Source of the DNA: an uncultured Bacilli bacterium
GTDB lineage: Bacteria; Bacillota_I; Bacilli_A; RF39; UBA660
Assembly (NCBI GenBank): GCA_934089255.1
Contig: CAKOJI010000004.1
Coordinates: 1-53,350, forward strand
Direction of reading: 5' to 3'
DNA: 53,350 nucleotides
Shown here: positions 1 to 8,390 of the stretch, one piece after another
Position numbering within the stretch: position 1 is the first letter of the stretch
How the letters are laid out: each line of letters starts with the position of its first letter
Notes under the pieces: generated by a model
Told to the model about the DNA's origin: nothing
What the model saw: the letters and a program-made list of their open reading frames with translations, nothing else
Databases searched by the model: none
Program-made: the position numbers and the translations under genes

Positions 1-752
1 AATTCTTTTAATCTTGCTTTGTCACTTTCAAACTCAGGATACATATTATCTTCTGGATTTAATTCTGTTAATTCTATTTTCTTCTTTAATGCTTCGAATT
101 CATCTTGTAAACTATTATTACCGCTATTGTCGTTTGGAATTACAGTATTTGAATTTAATAAATCATTATATTTTTTCTCTAATTCTTCTATTTCTTTTTC
201 TAATGCTAATGTTTCTTCTTCGTATGATTTAATAGCTGGTCCATTATCAAATGAAATTTCTGTTTCTGGCTCTTTTTCTACCTCTTTTTCTAAAACTTCT
301 GTTTCAGGTTCAACTAGTTCTACATCGCTAGTGTCATAATCGATGTTATTTTCTTCTACATCATTTTCTAGAGTTTCTTCATCGGTCTTTTCATTTTCGT
401 TTTCTTCACTTACACTAGCTTCATTTTCTTTTGATTCTTTTATTTTTTCGAAGTATTCAGTTGCGTCATACGGAATAGTTCTAGAGTTAGTTAATGTTTC
501 GTTCAAAAAACCATCTTTTAAATCTGGTAATAAATGTTCATAAATGTCTATTAACATTTCTGTTACATCACTATCACTTAATTTATTATCATTTGTAAAT
601 TCTAGTTGTTCTCCATTTAAATAGAATGGGCTGCCACCATACAGTATGGTAATTAAACTGCCAAAATCATTTATATCATATTTAGTATTATTACTATTTA
701 TATGTTTTATATAATCTACACTAAAATCATTTTTTATTTCTTCTATATTCAT
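1..752 (-). CDS. Acidic coiled-coil protein of unknown function, C-terminus off window
   Basis: An open frame runs from an ATG at 752 (reverse strand) to the window edge, giving 250 residues with no stop. A clear AAGGAG ribosome binding site precedes the start. The first 110 or so residues look folded (NDFGSLITILYGG near the start). They are followed by a long Glu-rich, low-complexity stretch, then a heptad-like region (LEKEIEELEKKYNDLL) typical of a coiled coil. There is no signal peptide or membrane segment. It starts 16 bases after the stop of the small upstream gene, so the two are probably co-transcribed. I do not recognise the family. The acidic linker plus coiled coil suggests a scaffold or a partner of a larger complex, but that is inference. 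Confidence 0.8.
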   Translation of the reverse strand, partial: MNIEEIKNDFSVDYIKHINSNNTKYDINDFGSLITILYGGSPFYLNGEQLEFTNDNKLSDSDVTEMLIDIYEHLLPDLKDGFLNETLTNSRTIPYDATEYFEKIKESKENEASVSEENENEKTDEETLENDVEENNIDYDTSDVELVEPETEVLEKEVEKEPETEISFDNGPAIKSYEEETLALEKEIEELEKKYNDLLNSNTVIPNDNSGNNSLQDEFEALKKKIELTELNPEDNMYPEFESDKARLKE

Positions 753-767
753 AATTAAATCTCCTTA

Positions 768-1037
768 CTATATATTAAATTGTTCTTCAGTTTTTAAGTC
801 ATTTATTTTTTTATTAACATTATTAGAGAATATTGGTAGTATTCTATCTAATATATTTTTATCTTCTACTATAAATACACCATTATCAACTACTTCATAT
901 GCAACAAAAGTTTCGCTTGGTTCATCATTTTCTACTTTATTAGTTAATATATAATCTTTTCCTTCATATAAAATTGTATCTATTACTGTATATTTTTCTC
1001 CTTTAATAGTTAAGACATCTTCTACTCTTATTTTCAT
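768..1037 (-). CDS. Small DUF1292-like protein
   Basis: An 89-residue protein with a strong site (CGGAGG) seven bases before the ATG. The pattern 'GEKYTVIDTILYEGKDYIL...ETFVAYEVVDNGVFIVED' alternates short beta strands with the order 'yivy...eevyayrv' seen in DUF1292 (YrzB-like) proteins. These are common small Firmicutes proteins of unknown biochemical role. It is the first gene of a two-gene unit with the coiled-coil protein downstream and has its own promoter. Assignment to DUF1292 rests on pattern only. A profile search would settle it. Confidence 0.7.
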   Translation of the reverse strand: MKIRVEDVLTIKGEKYTVIDTILYEGKDYILTNKVENDEPSETFVAYEVVDNGVFIVEDKNILDRILPIFSNNVNKKINDLKTEEQFNI

Positions 1038-1065
1038 ATTTATTCCTCCGTATTCTTATAAATAT

Positions 1066-1094
1066 ATAATATCATATAGAGTTTTTATAATCAA
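1066..1094 (-). promoter_or_regulatory. Sigma-A type promoter for the DUF1292-like / coiled-coil unit
   Basis: On the reverse strand TTGATT (1094-1089) is followed after 17 bases by TATTAT (1071-1066). It lies about 30 bases upstream of the ATG at 1037. Confidence 0.6.
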
Positions 1095-1112
1095 ATAATG
1101 TTTTGTATTTAT

Positions 1113-1775
1113 TTACGTTTTATTTATTAATTTATCAAATATTATAGGATAATTACTATTAATAATTATTTTTTTATTAGTAATAGGGTGTATAAACTCT
1201 AAATAGTTTGCGTGTAAGCATAATCTTCTTATTGGATTTTTTTTACTACCATATTTTTTATCGCCTACTATACTATGATTAATACTTTCCATATGTACTC
1301 TAATTTGATTTTTTCTACCAGTTAATATTTCAATATTTAATAAACTATATTCTTTAGCATTTTTAAGTACATAATATTTTGTAATAGCTAGTTTACCTAA
1401 ATTTTTATTATTAGTTATAAATGTTTTTAATGTTTTTGTTTCTCCTAGATAATTTTTAATTATTCCATTTTGTGCAACGTTTCCTTCTACTAATGCTATA
1501 TATTTTCTTATTGTCTTATCCCAATCTCTTTGTAATTTTCTTTTAACTTCTTCATTTTTTGCAAATAATATTATTCCACTTGTATCTTTATCTAATCTAT
1601 GTACTATAAATATTTTGTTTGATTTATGTTGTTTTTTTACATAATCTGATACTTTTTTATATAAAGTATTTTCTCTTTCTTTTATAGTTCCTATTGTTAA
1701 TAATCCACTTGGTTTTTCTATAACTATTAAATATTTATCTTCATATAATATATTAAGTTTTTCTTTTTTCTTCAT
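1113..1775 (-). CDS. RluA-family 23S rRNA pseudouridine synthase
   Basis: Converts specific uridines in RNA, probably large-subunit rRNA, to pseudouridine. The catalytic motif HRLDKDTSG is present near residue 60, with its Asp. It is followed by the conserved 'YIALVEG', 'GRKNQIRVHM' and 'GDKKYG' blocks of the RluA/RluC/RluD group. There is no N-terminal S4 domain, so this is the short stand-alone form. I place the start at 1775 rather than at the upstream ATG at 1790. GGTGATC, which matches the extended Shine-Dalgarno sequence, sits just before the second ATG and would lie inside the coding region otherwise. It is transcribed divergently from hisS. The exact target position cannot be read from sequence. 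Confidence 0.88.
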   Translation of the reverse strand: MKKKEKLNILYEDKYLIVIEKPSGLLTIGTIKERENTLYKKVSDYVKKQHKSNKIFIVHRLDKDTSGIILFAKNEEVKRKLQRDWDKTIRKYIALVEGNVAQNGIIKNYLGETKTLKTFITNNKNLGKLAITKYYVLKNAKEYSLLNIEILTGRKNQIRVHMESINHSIVGDKKYGSKKNPIRRLCLHANYLEFIHPITNKKIIINSNYPIIFDKLINKT

Positions 1776-1812
1776 TAGATCACCGCTCATATAGTATCAA
1801 ATATTTTTTTAT

Positions 1813-1841
1813 TTGACAAATGAAAATATATTTACTATAAT
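1813..1841 (+). promoter_or_regulatory. hisS promoter
   Basis: TTGACA (1813-1818), 17 bases, TATAAT (1836-1841): a consensus vegetative promoter. Transcription should begin near 1848. This rules out the in-frame TTG at 1841 as the hisS start and fixes it at the ATG at 1874, with a leader of about 26 bases containing GGAG. The leader is far too short for a T-box. Confidence 0.88.
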
Positions 1842-1873
1842 TGTTCCTACGCCCTAAAGAATGGAGAAGTATT

Positions 1874-3061
1874 ATGTGTTATTTAAAAAAAGAAGGTACA
1901 TATGATTTATATGGTGTTGATAATGCTATATGGCAATATGTAATAAATAAAATAATTAACGTATGTAAGTTATATAATTTTGATTATATTAGAACTCCAA
2001 TATTTGAAGATACTCTTTTATATCATAATTATATTGGTAAAAGTACTGATGTTGTTTCAAAAGAATTATATAATTTTATAGATAGAAGTGATAGTAGTAT
2101 TTCTCTTAGACCAGAGGGTACTACTGGTGTTGTTAGAAGTTATATAGAAAATGAATTATATAAAAATAATAATGTTACAAAATTTTATTATTATGGTTCA
2201 ATGTTTAGACATGAGAAAATAGAAAATGGTAGATATAGAGAATTTCAACAATTTGGAGTGGAAATGTTTAATAATAATTCTATATATTCTAGTGTAGAAA
2301 TTATTTCACTTGCATTTAGTATATTTAATAGTTTGGGTTTAAATGACGTGAAGGTTTATATTAATAATTTAGGTACTTATGAGAATAAATGTATATATGA
2401 AAAAGAATTAAAAAAATATTTTAAACCGCATTTAGATAATCTATGTGATGATTGTAAGAGAAGATATAAAAAAAATCCTATTAGAATTTTAGATTGTAAA
2501 GTTGATAAGAAATCTTCAATTGTTTTAAATGCTCCTAAAATAGATGATTATATTGATAAAGAGTCTAAAGATAATTTTGATAAAGTTATAGAAATGTTAG
2601 ATAATTTAAATATAGATTATGTTATAAATAAAAATTTAGTTAGAGGTTTAAATTATTATACTGATATAGTTTTTGAATTTAAAACTAACATAGACGGTTT
2701 TGGTAGTGCTAATACTATATGTGGTGGTGGAAACTATAATAATTTAGTTAAAGTTGATGATAAAAATATTAATGCAATAGGTTTTGCTATTGGGTTAGAA
2801 AGATTAATTGATGTATTATATAAAAAAGGGTTACTTAATTTTTTAGGGAAAGTAATTGATATAAATTTAAATTTTGATGATACTTTATTTTGTTTAGAAT
2901 TAAGAAATTTAGGTTATGTAACAGAGTGTTTATCTCAAGTAAAAAGTAAATATCAGATAGATTTTGAGGAGAATAAGTATATTTTGGTGTATGAAGATAA
3001 GGTATTGTTACGTACAAGTAATAAAGATTTAATTGTTAAAAAACTAGCTAAGATACGTTAG
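1874..3061 (+). CDS. hisS: Histidyl-tRNA synthetase
   Basis: Charges tRNA-His with histidine. The class II signatures are in place: RPEG near residue 80, the motif 2 arginine in FRHEK near 112, GRYREFQQFGVE near 118-129, and the histidine-binding LVRGLNYYTDIVFEF near 256-270. The catalytic core is therefore complete, which argues against a HisZ regulatory paralogue. The C-terminal anticodon-binding domain is short, about 80 residues from 'GLERLIDVLY', and poorly conserved. Total length is 395 residues against about 420 usually. The start follows GGAG with seven-base spacing and lies just after a consensus promoter. The 3' end overlaps the convergent TetR gene by four bases, inside a shared terminator. 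Confidence 0.93.
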   Translation: MCYLKKEGTYDLYGVDNAIWQYVINKIINVCKLYNFDYIRTPIFEDTLLYHNYIGKSTDVVSKELYNFIDRSDSSISLRPEGTTGVVRSYIENELYKNNNVTKFYYYGSMFRHEKIENGRYREFQQFGVEMFNNNSIYSSVEIISLAFSIFNSLGLNDVKVYINNLGTYENKCIYEKELKKYFKPHLDNLCDDCKRRYKKNPIRILDCKVDKKSSIVLNAPKIDDYIDKESKDNFDKVIEMLDNLNIDYVINKNLVRGLNYYTDIVFEFKTNIDGFGSANTICGGGNYNNLVKVDDKNINAIGFAIGLERLIDVLYKKGLLNFLGKVIDINLNFDDTLFCLELRNLGYVTECLSQVKSKYQIDFEENKYILVYEDKVLLRTSNKDLIVKKLAKIR

Positions 3062-3071
3062 CTAGTTTTTT
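3038..3071. terminator. Bidirectional terminator spanning the hisS and tetR stop codons
   Basis: A perfect 14-bp stem (arms 3038-3051 and 3058-3071, core AACTAGCTAA) with a six-base loop, flanked by A-runs and T-runs on both sides. It works in either direction and encodes the last residues of both convergent proteins. Confidence 0.9.
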
Positions 3072-3651
3072 TGTATTTACTGTTAAGTTCTTTATTCATT
3101 AAAACTTGTTTATAGCCTTTAAATGCATCAAATATTATTGTTTCAATTTCTTTAGGAGTTAATTCTGAATTTGTTGTTGCCATCATTGATGCTATTCCAT
3201 GTATTATAAGCCAAGTATTAATATATATTTGTTTTGAAGACTCTGGACTTAAGCCTGTTGATTTAATAATCATTTCTGTATATTTTTTTCCGTCTTCATT
3301 ATCCGCCATTTCTAATATGTTGTTGTATTTTGAATTTGTTGACATAAATAGAAATTTGAATAAATTTTTTTCTTTTGTAGCAAAATCTATATAGGATAGT
3401 CCTGCACCAATAAATGGTATTTGATGTTCTATTCCTTTTCTTATATATTTATTTTGTAATTCGTATACATCATTATATATTGTTTGTTTTAGATCATCCA
3501 TATTTTCAAAAATTCTAAATATTGGTTGCGTAGAACATCCTACTGTTTTGGCTAAATTTCTTGCTGATAATTCTTCTATACCTTTCTCTCTTATTATTTT
3601 TATTGACCCTTTTATTAAGTCTTCTTTTTTTATTTTAGTTACAGCACTCAT
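3058..3651 (-). CDS. TetR/AcrR-family transcriptional regulator
   Basis: The N-terminal helix-turn-helix reads 'KEDLIKGSIKIIREKGIEE' then 'LSARNLAKTVGCSTQPIFRIF', the typical TetR DNA-binding layout with Thr-Val-Gly-Cys at the turn. The remaining 130 residues are helical and should form the ligand-binding and dimer domain. The ligand is unknown. The start at 3651 is chosen because GGGGAG lies seven bases upstream; an earlier in-frame Met at 3675 would place that site inside the gene. A perfect inverted repeat between promoter and start is a likely autoregulatory operator. No efflux pump gene is adjacent, so its targets are elsewhere. Confidence 0.87.
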   Translation of the reverse strand: MSAVTKIKKEDLIKGSIKIIREKGIEELSARNLAKTVGCSTQPIFRIFENMDDLKQTIYNDVYELQNKYIRKGIEHQIPFIGAGLSYIDFATKEKNLFKFLFMSTNSKYNNILEMADNEDGKKYTEMIIKSTGLSPESSKQIYINTWLIIHGIASMMATTNSELTPKEIETIIFDAFKGYKQVLMNKELNSKYKKTS

Positions 3652-3667
3652 ATTTATCTCCCCTTTA

Positions 3668-3683
3668 AATAACAAGTGTTATT
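3668..3683. promoter_or_regulatory. Candidate TetR operator
   Basis: AATAAC-AAGT-GTTATT is an inverted repeat with six-base arms, directly upstream of the tetR ribosome binding site. TetR-family regulators often repress themselves from such sites. Inference from position and symmetry. Confidence 0.5.
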
Positions 3684-3691
3684 ACATAATA

Positions 3692-3719
3692 ATCTTACCA
3701 TAATATGGGAAAATGTCAA
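3692..3719 (-). promoter_or_regulatory. Probable tetR promoter
   Basis: Reverse strand TTGACA (3719-3714), 16 bases, TAAGAT (3697-3692). The -35 is consensus and the -10 matches at four of six. Confidence 0.5.
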
Positions 3720-3732
3720 GGAATTTTATTTG

Positions 3733-3759
3733 TTAGCACTTTGTGTTGACAAGTGCTAA
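3733..3759 (+). promoter_or_regulatory. CIRCE element, HrcA operator of clpB
   Basis: TTAGCACTT, nine bases, AAGTGCTAA. This matches the CIRCE inverted repeat (TTAGCACTC-N9-GAGTGCTAA) except for one symmetric base pair at the inner end. The repeat overlaps the -35 of the clpB promoter, as expected for HrcA repression released by heat shock. Confidence 0.9.
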
Positions 3760-3773
3760 TTTTTGTGTATAAT
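3746..3773 (+). promoter_or_regulatory. clpB promoter
   Basis: TTGACA (3746-3751), 16 bases, TATAAT (3768-3773). The -35 lies inside the CIRCE repeat. The transcript would start about 20 bases before the ATG. Confidence 0.88.
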
Positions 3774-3798
3774 ATATGTATGAAAGGAAGAGTGTAAT

Positions 3799-5910
3799 AT
3801 GGAACAAAATCCTTATGAAGATAATTTAAAAAAACCTCTAGAAAAGTACGGTAGAGATATTGTTAGTTTAGCTCGTGACGGTAAGATTGAACCTGTCATA
3901 GGTAGAGATGAAGAAATTAGAAACATTACTCGTGTTTTATCTAGAAAGACTAAAAATAATCCAGTTCTTATTGGAGAACCTGGTGTTGGTAAAACTGCAA
4001 TTGTTGAAGGCTTAGCTCTTAGAATTATAAAAGGAGATGTACCAAATAGTTTAAAAGATAAACATATATGGGAACTTGATATGGGAGCTTTAGTAGCAGG
4101 TGCAAAATATCGTGGTGAATTTGAGGAAAGATTAAAGGCTGTTTTAAAAGAAATTAAAGATAGCAATGGTGAGATAATTTTATTTATCGATGAAATTCAT
4201 ATGATTGTTGGTGCAGGTGCATTAGAAGGTGCAATGGATGCCGGTAATATGCTTAAACCTATGCTTGCTCGTGGAGAAATTCATTGTATTGGGGCTACTA
4301 CTTTAAATGAATATAGAAAATACATCGAAAAAGATGGTGCTTTAGAAAGACGTTTTCAAAAGATACAAGTTAAAGAACCAACTGTTTTAGATACTATAAC
4401 TATTCTTCGTGGTTTAAAAAACAGATTTGAAGTTTTTCATGGAGTTACAATTAAAGATAAAGCTTTAGTTGCTGCTGCAACTTTGTCTGATAGATATATA
4501 ACAAGTAGGTTTTTACCTGATAAAGCTATTGACTTAGTTGATGAAGCATGTGCGACTATTAAAGTTCAGATGGAAAGCGTTCCTGTAGAACTTGATACTT
4601 TATCTAGAAAAATAATGCAATTAGAAGTAGAAAAGCAGGCTCTAAAACATGAAAAAGATGAATTAAGTAAAAACAGAGTTATTGAGATTGATAAAAAATT
4701 AGATGAATTAAAAATTAAAGAAAAACAACTAAGAAGTGACTGGGAAGATGAAAAAGTTGTTAATGATAAAATTTCTAAGAAAAAGGAAGAAATAGAAAGA
4801 AAGACTTATGAATTAGAAGTTGCAGAAAATAATTATGATTTAGAAACTGCCGCTAAATTAAGACATGGTGTTATACCTGAGTTAAAACGTGAATTAGAAG
4901 ATTTAAATAATAGCAATAAACGTTCTATTTTAAGTGATGTTGTTGACGATGAATCTATTGCTAAAATTATTTCTAGATGGACTAATATACCAGTTGCTAA
5001 ATTAGTTGGTGGTGAAAAAGATAAATTAATTCACTTATATGAAAATATGAAAAAACGTGTTAAAGGTCAAGATGAAGCATTGGAACTTGTTAGCGAAGCT
5101 ATAAAACGTGCACGTGCTGGAATAAAGGATCCTAATCGTCCAATTGGTTCATTTATGTTTTTAGGTCCAACTGGTGTTGGTAAAACTGAAGTTGCAAGAA
5201 CTCTTGCGTATGAACTATTTGATGATGAAAAACATATGATTAGAATAGATATGAGTGAGTATATGGAAAGTCATAGTGTATCACGTTTAGTTGGAGCGCC
5301 TCCTGGATATGTTGGATATGATGAGGGTGGACAATTAACTGAAGCCGTTAGACGTAATCCATATAGTATTGTCTTATTTGATGAAATAGAAAAAGCTCAC
5401 AAAGATGTATTTAATATACTTCTTCAAATACTTGATGACGGTCGTATAACAGATGGTCAAGGAAGAACTGTTGATTTTAAAAATACAATAATTATTATGA
5501 CTAGCAATTTGGGTAGTGAATATATTTTGAATAATGAAGATAATTATAAAGAAAAAGTAAACGAAGCAGTAAGACATACATTCAAACCAGAATTTATTAA
5601 TAGAATAGATGAAATAATTACTTTTAAGCCTTTAAATAAAGATGTTGTTTATGAAATATTAAATAATATTATTAAAAATATTGAATTAAGGTTAAGAGAT
5701 AAACAATTAACATTATCTGTTAGTAACGAAGCAAAAGACGCTATAATAGAAAATAGTTTTGATCCTAATTTTGGTGCTAGACCTATTAAGAGATATGTAA
5801 GTAGAAATATTGAAACTTTAATAGCTAACGCATTAATTAATGATGAAATAGTTTTCGGAAGCAATGTTAATATTGACTATAATGGAAAAGAATTTTATAT
5901 AAAAAAATAA
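3799..5910 (+). CDS. clpB: ClpB-type disaggregase lacking the N-terminal domain
   Basis: A AAA+ unfoldase that rescues aggregated protein, normally with DnaK. Two nucleotide-binding domains are complete: Walker A GEPGVGKT at 59-66 and GPTGVGKT at 456-463, each with a DE Walker B (FIDEIH; LFDEIEKAH). Between them, at about 255-380, lies a long coiled-coil middle domain with the ClpB signature ('LSRKIMQLEVEKQALK', 'RWTNIPVAKL'). ClpC has a much shorter one. No ClpP-docking IGF-type loop is visible in the second domain, which supports a disaggregase and not a protease partner. The protein starts directly at domain 1, so the usual N-domain of about 150 residues is absent, as in mycoplasma ClpB. 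CIRCE control agrees with a chaperone role. AAAGGAAG precedes the start. Confidence 0.93.
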   Translation: MEQNPYEDNLKKPLEKYGRDIVSLARDGKIEPVIGRDEEIRNITRVLSRKTKNNPVLIGEPGVGKTAIVEGLALRIIKGDVPNSLKDKHIWELDMGALVAGAKYRGEFEERLKAVLKEIKDSNGEIILFIDEIHMIVGAGALEGAMDAGNMLKPMLARGEIHCIGATTLNEYRKYIEKDGALERRFQKIQVKEPTVLDTITILRGLKNRFEVFHGVTIKDKALVAAATLSDRYITSRFLPDKAIDLVDEACATIKVQMESVPVELDTLSRKIMQLEVEKQALKHEKDELSKNRVIEIDKKLDELKIKEKQLRSDWEDEKVVNDKISKKKEEIERKTYELEVAENNYDLETAAKLRHGVIPELKRELEDLNNSNKRSILSDVVDDESIAKIISRWTNIPVAKLVGGEKDKLIHLYENMKKRVKGQDEALELVSEAIKRARAGIKDPNRPIGSFMFLGPTGVGKTEVARTLAYELFDDEKHMIRIDMSEYMESHSVSRLVGAPPGYVGYDEGGQLTEAVRRNPYSIVLFDEIEKAHKDVFNILLQILDDGRITDGQGRTVDFKNTIIIMTSNLGSEYILNNEDNYKEKVNEAVRHTFKPEFINRIDEIITFKPLNKDVVYEILNNIIKNIELRLRDKQLTLSVSNEAKDAIIENSFDPNFGARPIKRYVSRNIETLIANALINDEIVFGSNVNIDYNGKEFYIKK

Positions 5911-5916
5911 TTTTTT

Positions 5917-5943
5917 AAGGCCAAAGATTATGGTCTTTTTTTG
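5917..5943 (+). terminator. clpB terminator
   Basis: Stem AAGGCC / GGTCTT with one G-U pair and a nine-base loop, followed by seven T. Confidence 0.75.
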
Positions 5944-5948
5944 TTTGA

Positions 5949-5985
5949 ACTTTAAATTAGTCAATACCTTCACTTTAAATTAGTC
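5949..5985. repeat. 14-bp direct repeat pair
   Basis: ACTTTAAATTAGTC occurs at 5949-5962 and 5972-5985, in the gap between the clpB terminator and the next terminator. The purpose is unknown; it may mark a small duplication. Confidence 0.7.
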
Positions 5986-5996
5986 GAATTTTTATT

Positions 5997-6027
5997 AAAA
6001 AAAATTGGTTCTCTTTTTAACCAATTT
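5997..6027 (-). terminator. Terminator of the 8314-6064 minus-strand unit
   Basis: Nine-base perfect stem AAATTGGTT / AACCAATTT with an eight-base loop, followed on the reverse strand by eight T. Confidence 0.8.
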
Positions 6028-6063
6028 CTATTTTTATAGCTTATCTTTTTGTAAAAACATTAC

Positions 6064-6333
6064 TCATCTAACCTTAATTTTTATTTCATGCGATGTTCCA
6101 TCCCATAGAAAATTTTCATTTAAAAATTTATAATCTTCCAATTCAGGGTAATCCATACTTATTTCATCAGTTCTCTTGTTTTCATCTAAATTTTCTCGTA
6201 TTTTTCTTAAATCATCATCATATTTCCAGTTATTATTCTCATCATAAAAATCATTTTTTTCAACAATTTTATTTGTTAAACTTTCTAAATAATCAATTTC
6301 CAATAAATTTCCTAAATGTATATGGTTTGGCAA
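6064..6333 (-). pseudogene. Short Asp/Glu-rich frame, probably a gene remnant
   Basis: An 89-residue reverse frame starting from a TTG with no ribosome binding site. The open frame continues upstream of that TTG for about 20 codons without any good start ('ELLSRVNLTHVSLN'), which suggests the 3' end of a decayed gene. The visible part is leucine-patterned at first (GNLLEIDYLESL), then very acidic, ending in 'FLWDGTSHEIKIKVR'. It sits directly downstream of the transglutaminase-like gene and just before the terminator. It could instead be a small real gene read through coupling. I do not recognise a family. Confidence 0.4.
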
Positions 6334-6424
6334 AATATTTAAACTTACATGAGTTAAATTTACTCTAGAAAGTAATTCAGGTAGTTAAATTAATCTAATG
6401 GTTTAACTAAACTAGCATAATCTA

Positions 6425-8314
6425 CTATCTACTTATTTTATTTATTCTAGATAAATTTATATAATCTATGTCAGAATCTGGAATTCCTCTATAATCTCTA
6501 TATTTATTTGCCAACATTTCCAATTTAATTTTATACGTAGAAGCCAAAACATTGTTTTCATTTGTAAACATATAATATATAGTTTTAATCATTTCATAAA
6601 AATCTTTATGCATATTAGGATATTTAGGATTATTTACACTATACTCTTTTATTATATTTTTTTCATAATCAGAATCAAATCTCTTGCGAATTAAATCTTT
6701 AATAATTTTATCTTTTGTTATATTTTCTTTACAGCCACAATCTTTAAGTGGTATACCAAATAAATATAAAACATTAAAATTATTACCAACAGCATTATTT
6801 AAAGAATTAGTTAATGAATTAGGATAATAATTAATTAAATAAGTAGTTACTTTCATTAATGCTTTTTCAATTTGCTCCCACCCTTTTTTAATTTCTATAG
6901 AATCCATTTTACTAATATTATTTTGATAATCTTCTATAATCATATCGTAATTTGAATTAAATAACATTTTTGTAATTGCTTCATAAGGATTTGTTCTATT
7001 CTTTATAGAGATTGTTTTATCATTAATTGAAATATTTTGATAATTTTTTTGTATATTATTAATTACGTTGTCAATATTACTTTGTGTTATAAATTTTAAT
7101 TTTATTGCTCTATAAATATATTCTTCTAAAAGATATTTATCTTCAACATTACATGGTAATAGTGATATTATATTAACAATATCAGAATAGTTTCCCCATT
7201 CATATTTTGAAGCAAAACTAGATGTGTTAGATTTTTTTGTTTTTTCTTCATTAATAGTATTATTTTTATTTTTAAGTTCTGTAGATATCGATAATTTTTC
7301 CCTTGCGTTAGGTATTTCAGAATATTCTAATGGCAATCCCAATTTTTTATTTATTAAAAATTTATAATTTTCAAGCTTTTCATTTTTACCATATATATAA
7401 GAAGAATTTAATTTTGTAAATATTTTAGCTTTTTGTTTATCACATACACCTCCCGCAGTCAAACAATTTTCATAAACTTTATTATCTATAACCGTATTAA
7501 TCCAGTAATGATCTATAGAATTCCAAGATCCACCTACCATATTAGCATTAACTCTAATTATAGGATTATTTAATATCATTGTAAATAATCCACTCATCCC
7601 ATGGCACACTGATACTTGTGTATTTAATATATTAAATAATGAAGAATTCAATGGATGATTATATTCATCATTTTTAAAGTTACCATTCTCATCCTGTAAA
7701 TCTTCTTCACTAAACTCCCAATTATCCAGTGCATATTTAAAAGCTAAATACAATTTTTCATATTCATTCAAATTTGAGTAGTTTGAATAAATACTATTTA
7801 TTATTTCTAAAACTTTTTTCTTAATCTCTATCATTTCTTCTGTAGTATATCTGTCTCTACTTGGTCTACCATACCTAAATTCTACTTTTTTATTATTAAT
7901 CTTATTTAAATCTAACCACATTGCATACTGAAATGGTAATGTGATTTCTAATACTTCAAAATCATTTAAAACGTTTGAATCTTTAGGATATAACTGATAG
8001 TCCTCAAGGATAAAAATATTTATTTTTTTATTATTTTTATTTATCTCTTTTATCTTATTTTTATTTTTAGATAAATAATCATAAGTAACACTTATAACAA
8101 TTTGCGAAGCTTTTTCTAATAATCCTCTATTTTTATTAATCATTAAATTATCAATTGAATTTTCATCCAACGTAATACTAAAGTTGATATTGCCATATAA
8201 TAAATCGTATATTTCTTCCATACTAAGTTTACTTATTTCACTTAGATTTAAAAGTACACCAACTTTTCTTGTTATTTTTAAACTTGTTTTTTGTTTGTCT
8301 TTTAATATTCCCAT
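6425..8314 (-). CDS. Cytosolic transglutaminase-like (cysteine protease fold) protein
   Basis: A 629-residue protein with no signal peptide or membrane span. A transglutaminase-like core is visible at about 180-290: 'VSVCHGMSGLF' gives a candidate nucleophile Cys237 in the usual 'vCxGya' context, and 'IDHYWINTVID' gives His269, in place of the family's 'HaWn.v.idg'. The third acidic residue is less clear; 'VYENCLTAG' at 281-288 has Glu/Asn where Asp is usual. The flanks, 1-170 and 330-629, are helical and K/N-rich with no family I can name. It could be a protease, amidase or crosslinking enzyme, or an inactive fold. It is the most distal full gene of an accessory minus-strand run. Confidence 0.6.
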   Translation of the reverse strand: MGILKDKQKTSLKITRKVGVLLNLSEISKLSMEEIYDLLYGNINFSITLDENSIDNLMINKNRGLLEKASQIVISVTYDYLSKNKNKIKEINKNNKKINIFILEDYQLYPKDSNVLNDFEVLEITLPFQYAMWLDLNKINNKKVEFRYGRPSRDRYTTEEMIEIKKKVLEIINSIYSNYSNLNEYEKLYLAFKYALDNWEFSEEDLQDENGNFKNDEYNHPLNSSLFNILNTQVSVCHGMSGLFTMILNNPIIRVNANMVGGSWNSIDHYWINTVIDNKVYENCLTAGGVCDKQKAKIFTKLNSSYIYGKNEKLENYKFLINKKLGLPLEYSEIPNAREKLSISTELKNKNNTINEEKTKKSNTSSFASKYEWGNYSDIVNIISLLPCNVEDKYLLEEYIYRAIKLKFITQSNIDNVINNIQKNYQNISINDKTISIKNRTNPYEAITKMLFNSNYDMIIEDYQNNISKMDSIEIKKGWEQIEKALMKVTTYLINYYPNSLTNSLNNAVGNNFNVLYLFGIPLKDCGCKENITKDKIIKDLIRKRFDSDYEKNIIKEYSVNNPKYPNMHKDFYEMIKTIYYMFTNENNVLASTYKIKLEMLANKYRDYRGIPDSDIDYINLSRINKISR

Positions 8315-8390
8315 TTATTTCACATCCCTTTATTTTATTATATATAATATTTTCAAATACAACAATTAGTTAGTTTCTTTATGATAAATT

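Noticed and set aside
1841..1873. In-frame TTG extension of hisS
   Set aside because: It lies inside the -10 box of a consensus promoter, so it cannot be in the mRNA.
3799..5910. ClpC assignment for the AAA+ gene
   Set aside because: The long ClpB-type middle domain and lack of a ClpP-docking loop fit ClpB; no McsA/McsB or CtsR genes adjoin it.
6093..6368. Plus-strand frame of 91 codons opposite the 6064-6333 remnant
   Set aside because: Rich in His, Phe and Asn with no family pattern or ribosome binding site; it is the complement of the reverse frame.
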